Shown: positions 7,077 to 13,948 of the stretch, in pieces
How the letters are laid out: the number at the start of each line of letters is the position of its first letter
Position numbering within the stretch: the stretch's first letter is position 1
Source: Nocardioidaceae bacterium
Lineage (GTDB): Bacteria > Actinomycetota > Actinomycetes > Propionibacteriales > Nocardioidaceae
DNA length: 23,219 bases
Reading direction: 5' to 3'
Assembly (NCBI GenBank): GCA_013811715.1
Contig: JACCUS010000056.1
Coordinates: 1 to 23,219 of the forward strand
Made by a program: the position numbers and the translations under genes
Notes under the pieces: generated by a model
Seen by the model: only the letters and a program-made list of their open reading frames with translations
What the model was told of the DNA's origin: nothing
The model's database searches: none

Positions 7077-8656
7077 CAGCGCACGTCCGCGATCAGGTGC
7101 GGCGGGCTGTGCAGGTAGGTGATGGACGGCGTCCGGCCGACGTTGCCGGACGCCATCTCGAGCGCGTCGGCCAGCGTCGAGGCGGCCCGGAACCCGAGCC
7201 GCTGAACAGCCCGCCGATCGGCCCCCACCCAGATCACCTCGTCGACGTGATCCATCGCGTGAGCGGCCCAGTACCACATGTAGAACGGGTGGACGCCGTG
7301 GTAGGCGTGCGAGGTGCGGTAGAGGTGGATGTACCACGGGTCGGTCGCGTACTGCTCCTCGTACTTCGCCTCGATCACCGCGGGGTCGGTCGACTCGGCG
7401 AGCACCTCCTCGTAGAAGTCGACGTAGCTCGGGTGGTGCAGCTGGTTGAAGTGCGGCTTGACGGGGTGGTACAAGACCACGGTCCCACCGCGTCGTACGA
7501 GCGGCTGACCGATATAGGAGTTGAAGTAGTAGCCGAGCCCCATGCAGGTCGCGAGGATCGGGTTCATCGTCGAGTTGACGTTGTACGGGCCGAGGTACGG
7601 CACGCCCATCACCAGCACGTCGGACTGACCCTGCACCTCGACCAACTGCTGCCGGTGCACGGCGGCGATCGTCTTCTCGTGCACCGCCTCGGTCTCCCCC
7701 GCATGCACGCCGGTGAGGCCGTACGGCGCCCGCAGGTCGTGGAACATCTTGTGCTTGACCCGGTTCGGCGCGACCGCGAGCCCGCGCCGCACCGCCAGCA
7801 TCGACGCCTGGTCCTTGACGCTCCACTCCCACTCCCGCTTCAGCAAGAAGTCGTACGGCGCCGGGAAGACGTCGTTGTTCAGCGTCGTCTCGACAGTGAA
7901 CACCTTCAGGTGGTCGGCCAGCATCCGGCCCATCCGCGCAGCAGAGTGGTGCAGGTGCGACTTCTTGTGGTCCATGAACGAGTGGGAGCGCACCATCGTC
8001 TTGGAGTTGTGGTTATGCCGAAGGCTCCTGTACGACGCCAGGCCGATCGGCACCGACTTGTGGCCACCGTCCATCGCCACCAGGTTGACGTTGACATAGA
8101 CCAGCAGGTCGGACTCGGCGGCCCTCCGGTTGATCTCGACGTCCTCACCTTGCTCGGTCATCCCTACGTGCTTGAGGTTGGAGCGGTCCTCGGCGTCGTG
8201 GTTATAGAGGAGGCCCTGGGGGAAGAACGAGCGGAACACCCGCTCCCCCACGATGTGCTTCAGCTCGGCCGCGGTCATCCGCCGGTGCAAGGCGTTGGCG
8301 GCGACGAGCTCGACGTCGTCGACCCCCGCCTCGGCGGCCATGGTGAGCACCGCCTCGATGATGCGCTGGCGGATGTCTGGCTTGCGCATCGGCGGTAACG
8401 GCAGTGAGACGTCGTCGAACGCGATGGTCAGCCTCATGCCGGGGGACAACAGGGTCGGGAGCGGATCGGAACCCTCGGGCTCGAGCAGGGCCTGTCGGAT
8501 CGCGCCGTCGACGTCGGGAACGGCGGGCAGCGACTCGGGCGGGTAGATGACCCGTGTCCCCAGCGGGAACTCCTCCAGCCGGAAACCCTCACCCTCGTGG
8601 ACGACGACCGGTGGGGTCCGATCGTCCACCTCGAGCACGAAACCTGGTCGACTCAC
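7076..8656 (-). CDS. LarA-like DUF2088 protein, atypical active site
   Basis: This 526-residue protein is related to the nickel-pincer lactate racemase LarA (DUF2088), although LarA itself is nearer 430 residues. GTG 8656 is the start because AAGGAG lies seven bases before it, and it overlaps the stop of the dehydrogenase gene (GTGA). Recognisable pieces are ANALHRRMTAAEL (His124, matching the LarA His108 region) and DGGHKSVPIG (Lys200, matching the cofactor lysine). The usual D-x-T-R-P loop is replaced by DDVSLPLPP (residues 81-89). By my alignment the position of the second catalytic His before the lysine holds Val/Asn (NVNLVAMDGG). It therefore probably does not racemise lactate. An epimerase or dehydratase-like role on another hydroxy-acid, or a non-catalytic role, is possible. 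Confidence 0.8.
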   Translation of the reverse strand: MSRPGFVLEVDDRTPPVVVHEGEGFRLEEFPLGTRVIYPPESLPAVPDVDGAIRQALLEPEGSDPLPTLLSPGMRLTIAFDDVSLPLPPMRKPDIRQRIIEAVLTMAAEAGVDDVELVAANALHRRMTAAELKHIVGERVFRSFFPQGLLYNHDAEDRSNLKHVGMTEQGEDVEINRRAAESDLLVYVNVNLVAMDGGHKSVPIGLASYRSLRHNHNSKTMVRSHSFMDHKKSHLHHSAARMGRMLADHLKVFTVETTLNNDVFPAPYDFLLKREWEWSVKDQASMLAVRRGLAVAPNRVKHKMFHDLRAPYGLTGVHAGETEAVHEKTIAAVHRQQLVEVQGQSDVLVMGVPYLGPYNVNSTMNPILATCMGLGYYFNSYIGQPLVRRGGTVVLYHPVKPHFNQLHHPSYVDFYEEVLAESTDPAVIEAKYEEQYATDPWYIHLYRTSHAYHGVHPFYMWYWAAHAMDHVDEVIWVGADRRAVQRLGFRAASTLADALEMASGNVGRTPSITYLHSPPHLIADVR

Positions 8657-9861
8657 CTGCTGCTCCTTGGATCGAATGCGACTTTGACGGTGCCGAGACG
8701 GCCGACGGAGTGCGCGTGGTCCAGCGCCTCCCGCCAACGGTGCAAGGGGTAGCTCACCACGGACTTGGCGACGTCTTCCATGACCGTCGCCCCGACCAGC
8801 TCGGTGGCGATCTCGAAGGCGGCACGGTCGTCATTCGCCGGCTCGCGGGCGGCCGACGCGTACGCCCCGACGACCTCGAGCTCGCGGAACCAGGCCGCGG
8901 AAAGATCAGCCGCGGCCGGCATGCCCGCCAACACGACGCGGCCACCGGCCTTGGTGGCGTGCAGCGCGGTCTCCAACGACTGCTTGCTGCCGACGGCGTC
9001 GATGGCCACGTCGACGCCGCCCAGCAGGTACGGACGACCCATCTGCGGCGCGACGTGGAACGCCCGCGTCGTACGCCGCACGCCGCGCAGGACCTCGTCG
9101 GGCCCGACCACGTCGGTCGCCCCGAAGGCGCGTGCCAGGTCGCGTTGTTGGCCGTGCTTGGCCACCACGGTGATCTCGCCGGCATCGGTGAGCGATCGCA
9201 GCGCGAGCGTGGTGAACAGCCCGACCGACCCGGCGCCGCTGACCAGGACGTGTGCTCCGCGCGCCACCTGGGCCCGAAGGGCCGTGTGGACCGCGCAGGC
9301 CGTCGGCTCGATCAACACTGCCTGCTCGTCGCTCAGCACGTCCGGAACCGGATGCAGCTGGCTGCGGTGCGCCGACAACACCTGCCCCCAGCCGCCGCCC
9401 GTGTCGGCGCAGAACCCGGTCTGCAGACCCGGCCTGATGTGTCCGACCGTGATCCGGTCGCAGCGGTTGGTCGCCCCTGCTCGGCACCCCTCGCACGGGT
9501 CCACCCCGCGGGCCGCGCAGGCGAGGACCGGGTCGACGACCACCCGGGCGCCCGACGGCAGGTCGTCACAGTCCTCCAGCAGCTCGGCGACGACCTCGTG
9601 GCCGGGCACGAACGGCATCGAGACCAGACCGGAGAAGTAAAGGCTGGTGCGTCCGGACAAGGCTCCCAGATCAGAGCCGCAGATGCCCGACAAGGTGGTG
9701 CGCAGCCGCGCCCATCCGCGCTTGGCGACCGCAGGCGCGTCGATGGAGACGAGCCGAAGCGGTGCCGCGGGGCCGGACAGCACACCCGGGATCCGGCCGC
9801 CGACGGCCCGGGCGGCGACGTGCCGGGGTAGCGACCGGAACATCTCCAGCGCGAGCATCAT
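8653..9861 (-). CDS. Zinc-dependent medium-chain alcohol dehydrogenase
   Basis: This 402-residue dehydrogenase has the full zinc MDR layout. The catalytic zinc ligands are Cys61 in GICGSD, His88-Glu89 in PGHEV, and Glu185 in LIEPTACAVH. The structural zinc cysteines are at 115, 123, 126 and 134. The Rossmann nucleotide motif is VSGAGSVGLFT (about 207-217). It should oxidise an alcohol or reduce an aldehyde with NAD(P). Three start codons are stacked, GTG 9864, ATG 9861 and ATG 9858; the second is chosen because TGATG couples it to the upstream stop, but GTG 9864 is equally possible. The gene overlaps its downstream neighbour by four bases. In this operon a fatty aldehyde or a glycerol derivative is a reasonable but unproven substrate. 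Confidence 0.9.
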   Translation of the reverse strand: MMLALEMFRSLPRHVAARAVGGRIPGVLSGPAAPLRLVSIDAPAVAKRGWARLRTTLSGICGSDLGALSGRTSLYFSGLVSMPFVPGHEVVAELLEDCDDLPSGARVVVDPVLACAARGVDPCEGCRAGATNRCDRITVGHIRPGLQTGFCADTGGGWGQVLSAHRSQLHPVPDVLSDEQAVLIEPTACAVHTALRAQVARGAHVLVSGAGSVGLFTTLALRSLTDAGEITVVAKHGQQRDLARAFGATDVVGPDEVLRGVRRTTRAFHVAPQMGRPYLLGGVDVAIDAVGSKQSLETALHATKAGGRVVLAGMPAAADLSAAWFRELEVVGAYASAAREPANDDRAAFEIATELVGATVMEDVAKSVVSYPLHRWREALDHAHSVGRLGTVKVAFDPRSSR

Positions 9862-12212
9862 CACCGGTCACCCGCCGGGACCAGCGTGCGCCATGAGGCG
9901 GCCGAGCTGTTCCAGTCGACGATCGGCCAGCGGCTCTTCTTGGCGTGGCCGAACAGCGTGATGTCGGGTCGTACGGCGACCGGGTTGCCCACCGCGGTCA
10001 GCATCGGTAGATCGGAGTGGGAGTCGGCGTACGCGAAGCACTTCCCCAAGTCGACACCCTCTCCAGCCGCCCAGTGCCGCAGCCAGGCGGCGCGGGACTC
10101 CCCCACCAGCGGCGGGCTCTGCAGGAAGCCGGTGCAGACGCCGCGGTCGTCGACCGCCAGATCGGCCGCCTCGATGTGGTCGAAGAGCGGCTCGAGGGGG
10201 CGGGTCAGCGGCCGGATAGCGCCGGTGATGAGGACGGTGCGCTGTCCGGCGGCGCGATGCTGCCGGACGCGGCGGACCGCGGACGGCGACAGCCTCGACA
10301 ACACATGCGACGTCAGCACCTGGTCGGCAATCTGGTCGAGGTCGCTCAGCCGCGCGCCGGCGTACTCGCGGTAGACCGAGCGAAGGAACGCGCTGCGCTC
10401 GAGGCGTTCGGACCGCACCAGCCCGGGCAGCCGCGCGGCGATCCGGCCGACCTCGGCGACCCGCTCTGCGGCGTCCATCTCCTGCAGCCGCATCCACAGG
10501 TACGTCTCGACGACGTTGGAGGAGAGCAACGTGCCGTCCATGTCGAAGAACGCGACCACGTCGGCGCTGCCGTCGACGTGGGGCGTGATCTTGCGTGGGC
10601 TCGTCGTGGTCGAGCCCTTGCGCCTGCTGCGGATGTCGTCCAGCCGCCGGATCGGCGCCGTCACCGCGGGGCAGTGCACCTCGCCGATGTAGTGGTCCCA
10701 GTCGATGACCGACGTGTCGAAGAGGAACTCTTCCTGGTCCTGCGGGTGGAGGCGACGGTAGAGCCCGAGCGTGCGTGCATCGACGAAACGGAGCTCCGCT
10801 TGCGCATACTCGCGGTAGAGGTCGATGTAGCGCCGCAGGAACTCCAGGCGCCGTCGCTGGAGCTCGAGCCGACGCGCCATGTCGCGGGTGCGGTCGGCGC
10901 GCGGCGCGTGGGTGACCATGTAGTCGGCGACCTTGTGCGCGCGTTCGCTGGTGACGAGGAGCCGTTCGACCGTCTGCGCGCCGGGGAAACGCCACTGGGG
11001 CAGGCGCGCGGCGCCACGGTCTCCGACCTCGAACGGATGGTGGTCGAAGTACTCCCGCACGATGCTGTAGAGGCCGCGGAACGTCAGCGGATTCCGCGCG
11101 CCTGACGAGAGGTGGAACCACTGCGGCTGCCCGGGGGCAGGAGGCTCGCCCAGAACGGCAACGATCGCGGCCACGACGTGGTCCACGGGCACGATGTCGA
11201 CGGGTGTGTCGGCAGCGGCGGGGAACTCGGGCAGCTCGCCCCGGCCGAAGGCCAAGATCAGCGGCTCGGCCATCTTGAAGCCCTCGATCCAGCCGGGGCT
11301 CGGGGTCTGCAGGGCAGACTCGATGATGCTCGGGCGGACGATCGAGACGGGGGCGGCCGCGGCGTGAGCCTCGACGACTCGCTCCCCGAGCGCCTTGGTA
11401 AACGTGTAGCAGTCGGTCCAGCCGAGGCTGCGCGCGCGCTCGGCACCGGCCAGGACGAGCTGTGCGCGCACCCACTCGCGGCGCTGCTGCTCGGTGGCCG
11501 CCGCCGCTGTCAACATGCCGGCCCGACCGTGCTCGCGCTCGGACTTCGCCCGCATCGAGGCGAGGTGGCCGACCGCACGTGACCGGTGCTCGATGATCTG
11601 TCGCTGCGCCAGACCCCAGGCCAGCTCGGCCTCCAGGTCGACGGCGTGGTCGATCGTTGACTCGGGGATGGCCCCGCGTCGACGCCCCGCGACGTACGCC
11701 GTCGAGATGTGCACGTAGTGGATGTGTGGGCCGAGCTGGGCGACCCGCTCGAGCAGGGCCCGGGTGCCCACGACGTTGGTGGCGAAAGCCTCGTCGACCG
11801 GGGGGTCGAAGGCCACCTCTCCCGCACAGTGCACTACCGCGTCGAGGTCGTGCGGCAGCTCGGGTACGGCGGCGAGATCGCCCTCGACCACCTGCACCCC
11901 GGCGGCCAGAACCTCGACCCCACCGACGGTCGCGACGAGGTCGGCGAAGATCGGCTTGGCGAGCAGCGAACGCATCCGCTGCACGCCGGAAACCGAGCCC
12001 TTGGGTCGCACCAGTACGGCGATGGTCATGGTCGGGACCTGGGTCAGCAACCGGTGCAGAAGTGCCTCGCCGACGAACCCGGTGACCCCGGTGAGCAGCA
12101 CCTTCGTACCGGACAACCGTTCACGGAGTCGGGCGCTGGCTTCCGGTGAGGTGGCGGCCCCCGGTGCAGCAGCGGCCTCCGCTCGGGGAGCGGTGTCGCC
12201 GTACCGTGACAT
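9861..12212 (-). CDS. Fatty acyl-CoA reductase-like SDR fused to HAD-IB phosphatase
   Basis: This 783-residue fusion has two enzymes. The N-terminal half is an extended SDR of the male-sterility/thioester-reductase type. TGVTGFVGE (41-49) binds NAD(P), HISTAYV carries Ser170, and YTFTK gives catalytic Tyr269 and Lys273, followed by a FAR-type C-terminal helical region to about 510. After a Ser/Thr-rich linker (530-548) comes a HAD subfamily IB phosphatase: FFDMDGT (Asp557, Asp559), LITGAIRPL (Thr663) and YADSHSDLPM (Asp730, Asp734). ATG 12212 is preceded by GGAGGG; two earlier in-frame ATGs lack such a site. Expected activities are NADPH reduction of a fatty acyl thioester to alcohol or aldehyde, and phosphate-monoester hydrolysis or transfer. 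It is the first gene of the operon. Confidence 0.9.
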   Translation of the reverse strand: MSRYGDTAPRAEAAAAPGAATSPEASARLRERLSGTKVLLTGVTGFVGEALLHRLLTQVPTMTIAVLVRPKGSVSGVQRMRSLLAKPIFADLVATVGGVEVLAAGVQVVEGDLAAVPELPHDLDAVVHCAGEVAFDPPVDEAFATNVVGTRALLERVAQLGPHIHYVHISTAYVAGRRRGAIPESTIDHAVDLEAELAWGLAQRQIIEHRSRAVGHLASMRAKSEREHGRAGMLTAAAATEQQRREWVRAQLVLAGAERARSLGWTDCYTFTKALGERVVEAHAAAAPVSIVRPSIIESALQTPSPGWIEGFKMAEPLILAFGRGELPEFPAAADTPVDIVPVDHVVAAIVAVLGEPPAPGQPQWFHLSSGARNPLTFRGLYSIVREYFDHHPFEVGDRGAARLPQWRFPGAQTVERLLVTSERAHKVADYMVTHAPRADRTRDMARRLELQRRRLEFLRRYIDLYREYAQAELRFVDARTLGLYRRLHPQDQEEFLFDTSVIDWDHYIGEVHCPAVTAPIRRLDDIRSRRKGSTTTSPRKITPHVDGSADVVAFFDMDGTLLSSNVVETYLWMRLQEMDAAERVAEVGRIAARLPGLVRSERLERSAFLRSVYREYAGARLSDLDQIADQVLTSHVLSRLSPSAVRRVRQHRAAGQRTVLITGAIRPLTRPLEPLFDHIEAADLAVDDRGVCTGFLQSPPLVGESRAAWLRHWAAGEGVDLGKCFAYADSHSDLPMLTAVGNPVAVRPDITLFGHAKKSRWPIVDWNSSAASWRTLVPAGDR

Positions 12213-12331
12213 CGGCCCTCCCTGGGATTCCTCGCGCTGCGGTGGCGAACGCGTCATGGCTGTGGCCCCCCCATCCTGCCCTACGCCCTCGTGCACCGAC
12301 GACCCGTCCTACCGGTCCCGTCCCCTCTGGA

Positions 12332-12379
12332 TTCGTCTGCGGCCACCCGGCGCAATACCCCCTCGCATCCGCAGACCAA
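12332..12379. repeat. 48-bp inverted-end repeat, unit 1
   Basis: The ends are TTCGTCTGCGG and CCGCAGACCAA, pairing at 10 of 11 positions. Positions 31-33 are CTC, as in all six units. A 16-base spacer separates it from unit 2. Confidence 0.85.
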
Positions 12380-12395
12380 CCCCGCCTCCCCAGGA

Positions 12396-12443
12396 TTCGT
12401 CTGCGGCCACGTGGTGTAGGCGGCCCTCACATCCACAGACGAA
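12396..12443. repeat. 48-bp inverted-end repeat, unit 2
   Basis: The ends are TTCGTCTGCGG and CCACAGACGAA (10 of 11 paired). It shares the leading GGATTCGTCTGCGGCCAC with unit 1 and lies 64 bases downstream of it. Confidence 0.85.
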
Positions 12444-12604
12444 GGCAAGCTGTGGATAGCCGCTCGCCATTGTGCGGCGAATTCAGCAAGATCGGGCTCC
12501 ATGAACGAGCGAAAAGATCAGCTCCTGCCTGAGTTCCTGCCTCAGGGGCAACCCGACGACCCGCGCCAGCAGCAACTGCCGATCCGCACTTCTGACGCCA
12601 AGAG

Positions 12605-12652
12605 TTCGTCTGTCACCACACCACAGCCAGCACGCTCGAAGCCGCAGACAAG
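12605..12652. repeat. 48-bp inverted-end repeat, unit 3
   Basis: The ends TTCGTCTGTC and GCAGACAAG pair with some mismatches and G-T wobbles. The internal block CACCACACC and GCCAGCACGCTC are shared with unit 4, its closest relative. A 15-base spacer follows. Confidence 0.8.
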
Positions 12653-12667
12653 TCTCCAGCAGCCCAG

Positions 12668-12715
12668 TTCGTCTGCCACCACACCGCGGCCAGCACGCTC
12701 ACCTGCGCTGACGAA
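12668..12715. repeat. 48-bp inverted-end repeat, unit 4
   Basis: The left end is TTCGTCTGCC; the right end GCGCTGACGAA is degenerate but still pairs at most positions. It lies 63 bases from unit 3 and just upstream of the TTG start of the DUF559 gene. Confidence 0.78.
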
Positions 12716-12743
12716 TCCTCGACGGGCTGGCAGGGAGGTGAGA

Positions 12744-13664
12744 TTGGAGAGCCTCTCGCAAGTTTCCCATGACCAACTGCGGGTGGTGAGCCGTAGTCAG
12801 TTACGAGTCCTTGGCTGGACCCGGCACCAGATCAGCCACGAGATCGATTACGGTCGTTGGACCGAGGTTGCGCCAAGTGTCGTGGCGATGCAGAACGCCC
12901 CACTAACGCGAGACCAAAGGATTTGGCTTGGCTTTCTCCACGCTGGCCCAAGATCTGCCTTGTCTCATGGCACTGCGTGCGAAGAGGGCGGGTTGGAAGG
13001 TTGGGAATCGGAGACCATCGACGTCCTGACCCAGAAGGGCGATCTCGTTCCTGACCTGGAGGGCTTCTTCTTCCATCAAACCCGCCGTGAGTACCAGCAA
13101 TGGGTGCACTCATCTGGTGAGCCAAGGCGGCTGCGTCTGGACAAAGCAGCGCTCCTCGCCGCCGAACGCGAGAGATCGATCCACCGTGGCATCGGGCGCG
13201 TGGCAGCCTGCGTCCAACAGCGGCTCACCACGGCCGATCGGCTGCTGCATTCGAGCTTCGACGTCTCCAAGCTGCGCCACGGCCATCAACTTCGTCTGGC
13301 GCTCGGCGACATCGCTGGCGGGGCTCAGTCGTTTGCCGAAATCGACATCGGGAGGCTCTGTCAGGAGGTCGGACTTGCGCCGCCAGTTCGCCAACGAGTC
13401 AGGCGGGACAAGGATGGGCGTCGCCGATACCTCGACTGCGAGTGGGAACTTCCGAACGGCCGCATCATCGTCCTCGAGATCGATGGCTCGTTTCACCTTC
13501 TGGTGGAGAACTGGTGGCGCGACATGAAGAGGGAGCGCGGCGTTGCGATCTCGGGCAGGACCGTCCTCCGGTGTAGCAGCATCGAGATCCGCCTGGAGCC
13601 TTCGGACATATTGCTCGACCTGGCCGCCATCGGCGTGCCGCGCAACACCCGCTCCGCAGCGTGA
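12744..13664 (+). CDS. AbiEi-like/DUF559 endonuclease-fold protein
   Basis: The 306-residue protein has two parts. Residues 1-90 resemble the winged-helix AbiEi-type domain (VVSRSQLRVLGWTRHQISHEI). Residues 195-300 form a DUF559, Vsr-like PD-(D/E)XK nuclease core: Glu199, YLDCEWELP (Asp231), IIVLEIDGSFHLL (Glu245, Asp247), WWRDMKRERG and VLRCSS. All expected acidic residues are present, so it could cut DNA. I place the start at TTG 12744, five bases after GGGAGG, where homology begins. The longer frame from ATG 12501 would add 81 low-complexity residues encoded by repeat DNA. Base composition looks less GC-rich than in neighbouring genes, which suggests acquisition. Pairs of a 48-bp repeat flank it on both sides. 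Its biological role is unknown; a type IV antitoxin, mobile-element nuclease or repair nuclease are options. Confidence 0.75.
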   Translation: MESLSQVSHDQLRVVSRSQLRVLGWTRHQISHEIDYGRWTEVAPSVVAMQNAPLTRDQRIWLGFLHAGPRSALSHGTACEEGGLEGWESETIDVLTQKGDLVPDLEGFFFHQTRREYQQWVHSSGEPRRLRLDKAALLAAERERSIHRGIGRVAACVQQRLTTADRLLHSSFDVSKLRHGHQLRLALGDIAGGAQSFAEIDIGRLCQEVGLAPPVRQRVRRDKDGRRRYLDCEWELPNGRIIVLEIDGSFHLLVENWWRDMKRERGVAISGRTVLRCSSIEIRLEPSDILLDLAAIGVPRNTRSAA

Positions 13665-13686
13665 GTCGAGCTGGCTGCCAGCAGCG

Positions 13687-13734
13687 TCCGTCTGGGGCGG
13701 CACCGTGGAGAATCCGCTCAAGACCACAGACGAA
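13687..13734. repeat. 48-bp inverted-end repeat, unit 5
   Basis: The ends TCCGTCTGGGG and CCACAGACGAA pair at 9 of 11 positions. CTC is at positions 31-33. It begins 22 bases after the stop of the DUF559 gene. Confidence 0.8.
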
Positions 13735-13749
13735 CCGGAGCTGGCAGCA

Positions 13750-13797
13750 CTCGTCTGCGGCCAGCCAAGCGGAAAGCCGCTCGAAACCGCAGACGAA
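13750..13797. repeat. 48-bp inverted-end repeat, unit 6
   Basis: The ends CTCGTCTGCGG and CCGCAGACGAA pair at 10 of 11 positions. An inner hairpin AGCGG-AAAG-CCGCT is also possible. It lies 63 bases from unit 5, with a 15-base spacer. Confidence 0.85.
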
Positions 13798-13821
13798 CCG
13801 CGGACGGGCGCGGCGGTGGTC

Positions 13822-13879
13822 CCCGGAGGGGTGGCGTGGGCTAACCCGGAGGGGGTGTAGCAGGGGAAGCCGGGAGGGG
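13822..13879. repeat. Three imperfect copies of CCCGGAGGGG, about 23-25 bp apart
   Basis: CCCGGAGGGG occurs at 13822 and 13845 (with an extra G), and as CCGGGAGGGG at 13870. It lies downstream of clpX (minus strand) and after repeat unit 6. The copies could be a degenerate tandem repeat or part of a G-rich termination region; no T-run is present. Confidence 0.5.
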
Positions 13880-13948
13880 TGATGTGGACGGAAATCGTCG
13901 AAAGACACCGAGAGATCGGGCCCGGCAGGCGGCTGCCCACTCGGCGTG

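Larger units (their letters stand above)
12213..12743. other. Intergenic region with four copies of a 48-bp repeat
   Basis: This stretch separates the reductase-HAD operon (minus) from the DUF559 gene (plus). It holds repeat units 1-4. The open frame that begins at ATG 12501 crosses it, but the peptide it would add is low-complexity (Ser/Pro/Gln/Arg-rich) and is made largely of the repeat sequence. It has no clear ribosome site and is probably untranslated. No strong promoter was identified. Confidence 0.6.

Noticed and set aside
6965..8398. 477-residue plus-strand open frame
   Set aside because: Shadow of the LarA-like gene; composition dominated by Val, His and Arg and no motifs.
8554..9831. 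425-residue plus-strand open frame
   Set aside because: Opposite strand of the zinc dehydrogenase; no recognisable protein features.
10017..11105. 362-residue plus-strand open frame
   Set aside because: Shadow of the reductase-HAD fusion.
12332..13797. CRISPR array
   Set aside because: The repeats are divergent, in pairs, with 15-16 bp spacers of similar sequence and a gene in the middle; no cas genes are present.
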